Assembly (NCBI GenBank): GCA_035605695.1
Contig: DATNGZ010000019.1
Coordinates: 124,001-188,000, forward strand
Length of the DNA: 64,000 nucleotides
Direction: 5' to 3'
From: VRUE01 sp035605695
Lineage (GTDB): Bacteria; Actinomycetota; Thermoleophilia; Solirubrobacterales; 70-9
The notes beneath the pieces were generated by a model that had not been told where the DNA came from, ran no database searches, and saw only the letters and a program-made list of their open reading frames with translations. Shown piece after piece: positions 57,732-64,000 of the stretch (positions are counted from its first letter, which is position 1; each line of letters opens with the position of its first letter). Both the position numbers and the translations under genes were made by a program.

Positions 57732-59282
57732 CTATGCGGACCGGTTCGGTGGATGCCCGGCGCCCCCTGGTTCCCTCGGCGGCGGCAGTGGCTCCTCTGG
57801 CTGCCCCGGGATGTAGGGCGGCACGTCACTGCGAACGTCGGCCTCCTCCGGCGTCGCCGAGGCGAACAGCTGTCCGGCTTCGATCAGGCGCGCCGGGTTG
57901 CGCCGCTCCAGGTAGATGGCAATCAGGGCGGCGACGGCGATCGTGGCCACGGTCGCCCAGATGAACCAGCGCAGCGGCGAAGGCGGGGTCGGATGGACGT
58001 TGCCGTAGGTAACGATGCCGACCCCGACCAGGCCGGCGATCGGAATCAGGACGTGCCTCAAGATCGAGAACTCGGGGCGGTGCTGCTCCCAGTAGTACTT
58101 GACCACGCCGACTCCGAGCAGGCCGTAGGCGGCGATGAAGAAGAGGGTCGCGATGTAGGCGGCCCAAGAGGCCAGTTCGCCCGGTTCGTAGATCGAGCCG
58201 AGGATCAGCGTCACCGCGAGCATGACGCCAACCGAGACGACCACCGCGCGGTCGGGGGCGCCGCGAGAGTTGACGTGGTCGAACCACGGCGGCAGCATCC
58301 GGTCCCGCCCCATCGAGAAGATCATCCGCCCGGCGGCGTTGACGGTGACGATGTTGAGCGCGATGAAGCTGGTCATCACGGCGATGATCGAGAGCGTGCC
58401 GAGGAAGGGGCCCGAGAAGGTCCTAGCCAGGGTGTCGAATGGGGTGCCGTCGGATTGCAGGGCTTCGAGGCCCTCTGGCGTCAGGCCGAAGCCGACGACG
58501 CCGCTGTAGAGCAGCAGCGTGTAGAAGATGCCGATCACCAGTGTGGTGAGGAGCACCGCGCGCGGGATCGTGCGCCTTGGCTCATGCGCCTCCTCGCCGA
58601 GCGTTGTCGCCGACTCGAAGCCGACGAAGGCGAAGATCGCGAAGACGAGGCCGTAGATGATCCCGGAGAAGCCAAGCGCGCTTTCCGACGGATCGAACGG
58701 CTTCGCCGAAAGCCCGTCGGCGCCGCCGTTGACGAGGATGACGATGGCGATCAAGCCGAAGACGATGAGCTCGAAGGCGAGGAAGACGAGCCCGGTACGC
58801 AGCGAGAGGGAGAGCCCGGCGATAGTCAGGATGGTCGAGAAGACGATGAGCGCCGCGGCGAGCCATTGCCAGGCTATGTCGACGCTGTGGCTGGCGAGGT
58901 ATTCGCTGGTGAAGGTGCTGAAGAAGGACAGCTGGAAGGGCAGCAGCAGCACGTAGGCGCCGAACAGCATCACGCCGGTGACGAAGCCGACCTTCGGGCC
59001 GAAGGCATGGGTCAGGTAGTTGTAGAAGGAGCCGGCGGCCGGCAGCTTGCGCGCGAACTCGCCGATGATCACCGCCAGGCAGAGCGAGAAGACCATCCCG
59101 ACGACCATCGAGAAGGGGGAGGCGAAGCCGCTCTCGCTGGCGACGAAGACGAACCCGGCCGTGGCACCGGCGGCGGGCGCGATCAGCGCCGCGGACTGGA
59201 CAACCGCGCCGCCCAGGCCGGTGGTGCCTCCGTGCAGGGTCGAGACCCGTTGCTGTGGCGAAATCGTCTCCATCTGGCTCAC
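57732..59282 (-). CDS. APC-family amino acid/organic acid permease
   Basis: A 516-residue permease with 12 helices and a Pro-rich cytoplasmic tail. The APC family pattern GATAGFVFVASESGFASPFSMV is at the first helices, and AFVGFESATTLGEEAHEPRRTIPRA is the conserved helix 6-7 consensus. It is a proton- or sodium-coupled importer of amino acids or related compounds. Its place within the CoA-ligase operon suggests it imports the carboxylate that the operon degrades. The start is ATG 59282. Confidence 0.87.
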   Translation of the reverse strand: MSQMETISPQQRVSTLHGGTTGLGGAVVQSAALIAPAAGATAGFVFVASESGFASPFSMVVGMVFSLCLAVIIGEFARKLPAAGSFYNYLTHAFGPKVGFVTGVMLFGAYVLLLPFQLSFFSTFTSEYLASHSVDIAWQWLAAALIVFSTILTIAGLSLSLRTGLVFLAFELIVFGLIAIVILVNGGADGLSAKPFDPSESALGFSGIIYGLVFAIFAFVGFESATTLGEEAHEPRRTIPRAVLLTTLVIGIFYTLLLYSGVVGFGLTPEGLEALQSDGTPFDTLARTFSGPFLGTLSIIAVMTSFIALNIVTVNAAGRMIFSMGRDRMLPPWFDHVNSRGAPDRAVVVSVGVMLAVTLILGSIYEPGELASWAAYIATLFFIAAYGLLGVGVVKYYWEQHRPEFSILRHVLIPIAGLVGVGIVTYGNVHPTPPSPLRWFIWATVATIAVAALIAIYLERRNPARLIEAGQLFASATPEEADVRSDVPPYIPGQPEEPLPPPREPGGAGHPPNRSA

Positions 59283-59321
59283 CTCACGTTTCGTTCCTAT
59301 GTCCTCGCTCGCAAGCGACCA

Positions 59322-60971
59322 TCAGCGCCTCTCGCTCCTCTGCGCGTTCCAGTCGGGCAGCTCGCGGTCCCGGTCCCAGGCGTCGGCCAGCGGGTTGCCG
59401 GCCGACGCGACCAGCTCGCTCTTCTTCACCCGCATCGAGGGGGTGCGCGGGAACGGCTCGGTTCGGTACTCGATATAGCGCGGGACCTTGTGCTTGGCGA
59501 GCCGCTCGCGGCAGAAGTCGACCAGGCTCGCCGGGTCGACCTCCCGCGGCGAGGCCTCGCCGACCAGCGCCACGTAAGCCTTGACCTCCTCACCGCGCAG
59601 CTCGTCGGCAACCGGCACGACGGCGGCCTCGAGCACGGCGGGGTGGGAGCGCAGCACGTTCTCGACCTCCGCCGCGGCCACGTTCTCCCCCGAGCGCCGC
59701 ACGATGTCCTTCTTGCGGCCGAGGAAGTAGATGTAGCCGCTCTCGTCGCGGCGCGCCAGGTCGCCGCTGCGCAGCCAGCCGTCGGCCAGCGCCTCGGCGC
59801 TCGCCTCGGGCCGGTTGAGGTAGCCGCGCATCAGCCCCGGCGCCCTGATCAGGACCTCACCGGGCTCCTCGGCGCCCACGTCGCCGCCCTCGTCATCGAC
59901 GAGCCGCACGTCCACGCCCGGGCAGGGCAGCCCGATCGAGCCAGAGCCCGTCATGCGCTCGGCGTCCTCCAGCGGCATTGCGACGACCAATCCCGACTCG
60001 GTGAGGCCGTAGCCCTCAACCCATGGGAAGCCCCAGCGCTCGACGAACTCGGTGTGCAGCTGGGCGGGGATGCCGACGTGCAGCGCGAACTCGACCCGGT
60101 TTCGGCGCTCCTCCTCGCGCGGCTCGGCCTTTAGCAGCAGGGCGGGGATGGCGGCCAGACCGAAGAGGCGGGTCACCCCGTGCTTGGCGACGACCGGCCA
60201 GAAGCGCGAGACGCTGAAGTGCCGCATCGTCACCAGCGGCACGCCGGCGCGCAGCGAGGTCAGGAAAAGCCAGGGCGGGTCGTTGTAAAAGAACTGCAGG
60301 CAGCAGAGCAGCCGGTCCTCCGGGCCCAGGTCGTACAGCCCGAGGTAGAGCTCGACGAAGCGGAGCCAGTAGTCGTGCGCGACCATGCACCCCTTGGGCG
60401 GCCCGGTGGTGCCAGACGTGTAGTAGACGTTGGTGATCGCGTCGGGATCGACCTCGACGTCCTCGAGGCGCAGAGGGCCGAAGTCGGCGCGGTACGGCGC
60501 CAGGCCATCCGGCTCCTCGCCGCTCACGACGACGACGTCGAGCCCCTCGCCGCCGATGCGCCGGATCAGCTCCGCATGGGACTTGCCGCAGACGGCGAGC
60601 CTGGCGGCGGAGTCGCGGACGACGTGCCCGGCGTCGTGCTCGCCGGCCGAGGTGTTGAGCGAGACCAGGGCGGCGCCGCAGGCGTTTGCCGCCAGCCAGG
60701 CGACCATGAACTCGGTCCGGTTCTCGAGCATGATCAGGACCCGATCGCCGGGTTCGACCCGCTCGCGCAGGTAGCCGGCGAAGGCCTCCACGGCGCTGCG
60801 GAAGCGCTCGCGGCTGACCACCACACCGTCCTCGAAGATGAAGACTGGCCTCTGCGGTTCGCGGTCGAGCGCCTCGCGGACCAGGGTGATGATGTCAGCG
60901 GGCAGGTTCTGCACCGACGGATCGAGCGACGGCCACTTGGCCTCGACGCGATTCGCCGGCGCGGGGGTCAC
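59322..60971 (-). CDS. AMP-dependent acyl-CoA synthetase/ligase
   Basis: A 549-residue ANL-superfamily ligase. The AMP motif is NVYYTSGTTGPPKG; later blocks are GYGLTESGLV, PGEVLIRAPGLMRGYLNRPEASAEAL, DGWLRSGDLARRDESGYIYFLGRKKDIVRRSGENV and, at the end, VPRYIEYRTEPFPRTPSMRVKKSEL, with the catalytic Lys in the last helix. It activates a carboxylic acid as its CoA thioester. GTG 60971 overlaps the MBL-gene stop by 4 bases. The acid is not identified. Confidence 0.9.
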   Translation of the reverse strand: MTPAPANRVEAKWPSLDPSVQNLPADIITLVREALDREPQRPVFIFEDGVVVSRERFRSAVEAFAGYLRERVEPGDRVLIMLENRTEFMVAWLAANACGAALVSLNTSAGEHDAGHVVRDSAARLAVCGKSHAELIRRIGGEGLDVVVVSGEEPDGLAPYRADFGPLRLEDVEVDPDAITNVYYTSGTTGPPKGCMVAHDYWLRFVELYLGLYDLGPEDRLLCCLQFFYNDPPWLFLTSLRAGVPLVTMRHFSVSRFWPVVAKHGVTRLFGLAAIPALLLKAEPREEERRNRVEFALHVGIPAQLHTEFVERWGFPWVEGYGLTESGLVVAMPLEDAERMTGSGSIGLPCPGVDVRLVDDEGGDVGAEEPGEVLIRAPGLMRGYLNRPEASAEALADGWLRSGDLARRDESGYIYFLGRKKDIVRRSGENVAAAEVENVLRSHPAVLEAAVVPVADELRGEEVKAYVALVGEASPREVDPASLVDFCRERLAKHKVPRYIEYRTEPFPRTPSMRVKKSELVASAGNPLADAWDRDRELPDWNAQRSERR

Positions 60972-61750
60972 TCGTACCAGCGCTCCGGCGCGACCCGGGT
61001 CTTCTGCTGCCAGTCCAGGTCGTGGGTGAAGATCAGCTTGGCGTCGTAGCGGCGCTGCAGCGCGCGGATTCGCTGCCAGCTCGCGACCATCGCGTCCGGG
61101 TTCCAGACGATCGCCGGCAGCACGTTCTCCTCGATGTTGCGCGGCAGGTAGGCGGCATCCGCGACGAGGATCAGCGCCCCGCCCCCGTCGAGTCGCACCA
61201 GCATTGACTGGTGGCCGGCGGTATGCCCGGGGGTGGGGAAGAGGAGGACGGTCCCGTCGCCGAAGAGGTCGTAGTCGCCTTCCAGCTCGACCCACTCGAC
61301 CGGATGGTCGAAGTCGGCTCGCACGTATATCTCGCGCTGGTAGACCGGCGGCCAGTGGGCGAACTCGAGCTCACGCCGTTGCGCGTAGAAGGTCGCGTCC
61401 GGGAAGAACTCGATGCCCCCGGCGTGGTCGTAGTGCAGGTGGGAGAGCACGACGTGGGAGACGTCGCGCGGCTCGAAGCCCGCTACCTGCAGCTGGCTGA
61501 CGACGTCGTCGCCCTCTTCCATCGTCACCTCGAAGGCATCGGCCGCGTCGCCCAGCCGCGCTCGTGGATCGTTGACCAGCGCCGGATGGCCGCCGGTGTC
61601 GAAGAGGACGTTGCCCTCGGGATGAGCGATGACGTAGAAGAAGTAGGGGATCTCGACCTTCGTGCCGATTTCGGGGTGGAAGGGGTCGAAGACCGACATG
61701 TCGGCGATCTCGCCGCCGCCGTGGAGCGCGTGGACCCGGACCGCCGCCAT
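60968..61750 (-). CDS. MBL-fold metallo-hydrolase (lactonase-like)
   Basis: A 260-residue metallo-beta-lactamase-fold hydrolase. The zinc motif SHLHYDHAGGIEFFP, PGHTAGHQSMLVRL and VADAAY, followed by FTHDLDW, are the usual metal-ligand blocks. It resembles N-acyl-homoserine-lactonase-type lactonases in size and motif spacing. In this operon it may open a lactone to give the acid used by the ligase. ATG 61750 overlaps the TetR stop by one base. Confidence 0.87.
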   Translation of the reverse strand: MAAVRVHALHGGGEIADMSVFDPFHPEIGTKVEIPYFFYVIAHPEGNVLFDTGGHPALVNDPRARLGDAADAFEVTMEEGDDVVSQLQVAGFEPRDVSHVVLSHLHYDHAGGIEFFPDATFYAQRRELEFAHWPPVYQREIYVRADFDHPVEWVELEGDYDLFGDGTVLLFPTPGHTAGHQSMLVRLDGGGALILVADAAYLPRNIEENVLPAIVWNPDAMVASWQRIRALQRRYDAKLIFTHDLDWQQKTRVAPERWYE

Positions 61751-62397
61751 CAGGCCACCTCCTCGGCGTCCTGCTTGGATCCCCCAGTCACCCCCGCCTC
61801 CGGTCCGCAGCCCGCCATCGTCAGCGTGAAGCCCGCCAGTTCGTCGGCGACCACCGCCAGGGGCGTGGGGCCGGCTGGGCTGTACCAGTAGGTGACGCCG
61901 TTGCACATCTGGATCGCCGCGATACGGAAGAGCTTCTGATCGCTGATTTGGAACTCGCCAGCGGCGACGCCACGCATGATCACCTCGGTCCAGAGCTGCT
62001 CGTAAGCGTCGCGCAGCTTCACGATGCGAGCCCGGTTGGCTTGGTCCAGTGAGCGGATCTCGGCGTCGCCGACGTAGGCGTCGAGCAGGTTCTTGCCGTT
62101 GTAGGTGACGTGGGCGCGGGCGAGTCCGGCCAGTTCGCTGGGCGGGCCGTCGGCCTCCTCCAGGACGACGCGAGCGCCGGCCGTCATCTCGTGCATCGCG
62201 TCGCGCATGATCGTCAGCAGCAGGTCCTGCTTGCTGCCCATGTGGTGGTAGAGCGCTGCCGTCGTGACCCCGGCCTCGTCGGCGATCTCGCGGATCCCGG
62301 TGGCCGCGTAGCCGCGGGCGGCAAAGAGACGGACGGCGGCGTCGCGGATGCGCAGGCCGGTGTCCGCTGCTCTGTGGTTGCTTACCGATCGATCGAT
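61750..62397 (-). CDS. TetR-family regulator of the catabolic operon
   Basis: The frame from 62397 to 61750 encodes a full TetR protein of about 215 residues. The HTH is LRIRDAAVRLFAARGYAATGIREIADEAGVTTAALYHHMGSKQDLL, and a TetR_C-like helical domain follows. No ATG, GTG or TTG occurs in frame before 62241, and starting there would remove most of the HTH. The frame upstream runs to a TAG just above 62398; ATC at 62397 and GTA at 62385 are the only codons that could start it. The 5' region is occupied by a TetR-type palindrome. It probably represses the operon. Confidence 0.8.
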   Translation of the reverse strand: MDRSVSNHRAADTGLRIRDAAVRLFAARGYAATGIREIADEAGVTTAALYHHMGSKQDLLLTIMRDAMHEMTAGARVVLEEADGPPSELAGLARAHVTYNGKNLLDAYVGDAEIRSLDQANRARIVKLRDAYEQLWTEVIMRGVAAGEFQISDQKLFRIAAIQMCNGVTYWYSPAGPTPLAVVADELAGFTLTMAGCGPEAGVTGGSKQDAEEVA

Positions 62398-62399
62398 AA
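62382..62399. promoter_or_regulatory. TetR-type palindromic operator
   Basis: TTACCGATCGATCGATAA is an almost perfect 18-base palindrome (one mismatched pair). It covers the probable start of the TetR gene at the head of the operon, which fits autorepression. Confidence 0.65.
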
Positions 62400-62769
62400 C
62401 CTAAGGCTACGCCCGTCCAAGAGTTCCGTCAAGGACCAGCTGCGGCGGCCTCTCCTCCTCACAGCCCCAGCGACGGCGTCTGGCTCGATGACGGTCAAGC
62501 TGCGCTGCACGCTGGTTGGCGAGGCAGACAGATACGCTCTTCTGAAAGGCACCTCGATGGCCGCCCCTGCTGTTCTCCTGAAGCCGACCGCGAGCTTGCC
62601 GCAGTCCGCCAGGCGCTCCTCGGGAGCATTGACCGAGTCCCGTCGCTAGCCGGGGATTCCGAAAACGCAGAAGGCCCCGACTAGCAGGGCCTTCCTGAAG
62701 TGGGCCTAACCGGACGGCATTTGAACCAAGAGCTTCGCAATCGAATCAAGGCGCTGCATGGGGGCACCC
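62398..62769. other. Decayed stretch with possible subtilase fragment
   Basis: A 372-base region between the TetR operon and the ORF6N gene. On the + strand the frame ending at 62649 contains RYALLKGTSMAAPAV; GTSMAAP (62548-62568) is the Ser-nucleophile motif of S8 subtilases. No other subtilase motif is left, so this is at most a short remnant. The region also holds the terminator at 62670-62694 and nothing else I can name. Confidence 0.3.
62662..62694 (-). terminator. Terminator after the ORF6N gene
   Basis: On the - strand an 8-base stem GAAGGCCC/GGGCCTTC with a 9-base loop is followed by TGCGTTTT. It lies about 75 bases after the ORF6N stop. Confidence 0.6.
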
Positions 62770-63335
62770 CTACTCGTCGTCAGGCGGCCTGAAACCGACC
62801 GGGCGCTTCGGTCGGGTAGGAGGGGAGATCAACTGTCTCAGTGTCTTGAAGATCTGATCCAGCTGCTCGTCGTGCCTACCGAACTTCGCGGCGGTCTCTC
62901 GCTCAAGCTCTCTGAGCTGCTCCTCGAGTGCGGCATAGGAGGCTGCGGCACGGCGCAACTCGACAAACGCGCGCATGATCTCAATATTGACGGCAATCGC
63001 ACGCTTGCTGCGTAGCACCCCGAAAGCATGGCCACGCCTTGCTCGGTGAAGACGTAGGGAGCGTAGCGACGCCCGCCCCGACCGGAGTTTGAGGTCGCAA
63101 TCTGCGACCTCAAAGCCGCTGTCTCGGTCTCGTCCAACTGAAACATAAAGTCCGCTGGGAAGCGCTCGACGTTCCGTTTGACCTGCTCGACCAAGCGTTT
63201 CGTCTCCACGCCGTACAGGTCTGCGAGATCTTCATCGAGCATCACTTGCCGACCACGAACAACGAAAATGCGCTTCTCGATCGCAGGAGCAGCGATTAGC
63301 TCCAGCGAAGCCGTCTTCTCGGTCACAGGGCCCAT
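62770..63335 (-). pseudogene. ORF6N-domain (KilA-N-like) gene with one-base frameshift
   Basis: The first frame (ATG 63335) encodes the ORF6N domain: RIFVVRGRQVMLDEDLADLYGVETKRLVEQVKRNVERFPADFMFQL, LRSQIATSN, then RYAPYVFTEQGVAMLSG. At the C4 tract 63018-63021 (G4 on the coding strand) the family sequence moves to another frame (VLRSKRAIAVNIEIMRAFVELRR), with a coiled-coil tail to the stop at 62770. One added G would restore the frame. ORF6N proteins occur on phages and mobile elements. It may be decayed, or the tract may be misread. Confidence 0.78.
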
Positions 63336-63396
63336 CCGACCAGCTCGAACCCGTCGATCCATTCTGGCGATCTCATCGGCGTGCCAGGTGGCCTCA

Positions 63397-63708
63397 TCAG
63401 AGTGGCGGCCCATCTGCGCGTGCCAGTTGGGCGGTGCTCTGGGCGTCGTCGGCAATCTGCTCAATAACCGCCCCGACCAGCTCGGTCGCCGCTCGGCAGG
63501 CCTCCTCTCCGATTGCCTCTACCGCTCGGCTGGCACTTGCTGTCAGCAGCTCGCGGATACCTTCGGCTCCTCCCCCACCGGGGAGCGCATCCGCCGGCAG
63601 GTCCATCAACGTCTGGAGCACGAAGTCGACCGCAACCACGGCGCCCATCAGCTCCTCGATCAACTCTCCGGATGCGGCGCGAACTCCTGACTCGGGCGTG
63701 GTCACCAC
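63397..63708 (-). CDS. Small hypothetical protein next to ORF6N
   Basis: A 103-residue acidic, Ala-rich helical protein (ASGELIEELMGAVVAVDFVLQTLMDLPADAL, then ASRAVEAIGEEACRAATELVGAVIEQIADDAQSTAQLA). No membrane segment or named family. It starts at GTG 63708 and lies 61 bases upstream of the ORF6N gene on the same strand, so it may share its transcript. Coding is moderately supported by regular composition only. Confidence 0.45.
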   Translation of the reverse strand: MVTTPESGVRAASGELIEELMGAVVAVDFVLQTLMDLPADALPGGGGAEGIRELLTASASRAVEAIGEEACRAATELVGAVIEQIADDAQSTAQLARADGPPL

Positions 63709-63788
63709 TGGGCAAAGGCCAGCGGCGCGGAATTACTCCCCCCTGTGGACGGATGGCCCATGGAAGCGACAGCCCGGCATCAGCGATC

Positions 63789-63820
63789 CGACCGACGTAG
63801 CCTCCGAGCGGAGTCGGTCG
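63789..63820 (-). terminator. Hairpin downstream of tRNA-Ala
   Basis: A two-part stem: CGACCGAC/GTCGGTCG (63789-63796 with 63813-63820) and an inner CTCCG/CGGAG. It lies 3 bases after the tRNA 3' end on the - strand. Confidence 0.55.
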
Positions 63821-63823
63821 AAG

Positions 63824-63896
63824 TGGAGCTAGGCGGATTCGAACCGCCGACCTCCTGGGTGCGATCCAGGCGCTCTGCCAGCTGAGCTATAGCCCC
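63824..63896 (-). tRNA. tRNA-Ala(CGC)
   Basis: A 73-base cloverleaf on the - strand. The acceptor GGGGCTA/TAGCTCC includes the G3-U70 pair that identifies alanine tRNAs, and the discriminator base is A. The D arm is GCTCAGCTGGCAGAGC, the anticodon arm CCTGG-ATCGCAC-CCAGG with anticodon CGC (codon GCG), and the T arm has the standard GGTTCGAATCC. CCA is not encoded. It stands beside a decayed region, as tRNA genes often mark integration sites. Confidence 0.95.
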
Positions 63897-64000
63897 GAAG
63901 GCGGGGGATGGGAGGAACGTCCCAGGACCCTCGCAAGCGCAAGGATAACCGCATAGGCTTTAGCTTCCCCGAGTGGGACGCAGCCAATGGGCATTCTCGA

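Noticed and set aside
57423..60134. Very long open frame of 903 codons on the + strand
   Set aside because: It is antisense to the APC permease and part of the CoA ligase, both with full family motifs. Its translation is rich in Arg, Asp, Gly and Glu without any domain, as expected for a high-GC shadow frame.
62695..62760. tRNA-like 3' end (ATTTGAACC on the + strand)
   Set aside because: The would-be T arm does not pair and no cloverleaf can be drawn. The resemblance to a duplicated tRNA end (att site) is too weak.
63987..64000. Start of a second CsbD-like gene at the window edge
   Set aside because: ATGGGCATTCTCGA resembles the first codons of csbD at 24433, but only four codons are visible and there is no clear RBS or stress promoter, so it cannot be called.

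Overview
The window is a high-GC, gene-dense chromosomal segment of an actinobacterium. The mix of DnaE2, actinobacterial-style SpoIIE phosphatases, DUF6458, DUF4235, DUF2804, choice-of-anchor D and WD40-like secreted proteins, many GTG starts and 4-base operon overlaps looks most like the Thermoleophilia (Solirubrobacter/Conexibacter type). That placement is inference from gene content. There is no rRNA, CRISPR array or complete insertion sequence; one tRNA-Ala(CGC) lies at the right edge.

Layout. 0-13 kb: the 3' end of dnaE2, a secreted beta-propeller protein, an HxlR regulator divergent from a drug exporter, an ECF42-type sigma/YCII pair, two alpha/beta hydrolases, a secreted choice-of-anchor D protein, a queuosine-salvage (Qng1/DUF2419) protein and a three-gene ABC exporter operon. 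13-24 kb: a VWA protein, a FAD monooxygenase with a divergent PadR regulator, an NlpC/P60-like protein, two SpoIIE phosphatases, three DUF2294 paralogues in alternating orientation, two ArsR-type regulators and a DHFR-like reductase. 24-31 kb: a stress island of small proteins (CsbD, DUF4235, topoisomerase IB, DJ-1, LapA, several membrane peptides), an RsbW-like ATPase, a decayed MEDS/ATPase gene and a frameshifted sigma factor. Several of these genes have GTTT-N15/16-GGGTAT-type promoters, the general-stress SigB/SigF pattern of actinobacteria. 32-39 kb: a tight operon of GMC oxidoreductase, sugar-lactone-oxidase-like flavoprotein and Vps62-like protein, then a large KAP-like membrane NTPase and a secreted M15 peptidase. 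39-49 kb: an MFS protein, YjbQ, a second FAD monooxygenase with VOC and MarR neighbours, an ECF sigma/membrane anti-sigma pair, a methyltransferase, TetR, ExoIII and a cupin. 49-55 kb: a lipid/phosphate operon (PAP2, diacylglycerol kinase, DUF1206, PhoD) with a second PAP2 beside it. 55-62.4 kb: a co-directional catabolic operon (TetR, MBL hydrolase, acyl-CoA ligase, APC permease, two enoyl-CoA hydratases, amidohydrolase). 62.4-64 kb: a decayed region next to tRNA-Ala with a frameshifted ORF6N gene.

The most unusual signal is a family of 45-base palindromes (18-base arm, 9-base loop, 18-base arm) built on CGA-N5-CGAAAAC-N2-G. Two copies are inserted in the same reading frame inside dnaE2, each adding 15 codons of the form R-x-A-E-N-x-T...G-P-S. 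A third, perfectly paired copy lies between convergent genes at 9764-9808 and also has an open 15-codon frame. The element resembles, in concept, the protein-embedded palindromic elements described in Rickettsia. A separate, perfect 20-base inverted repeat lies at 8734-8786. Other points of interest are genes with conserved N-termini but no ATG/GTG/TTG start, two single-base frameshifts at G tracts, and a gene remnant at 46.7 kb.
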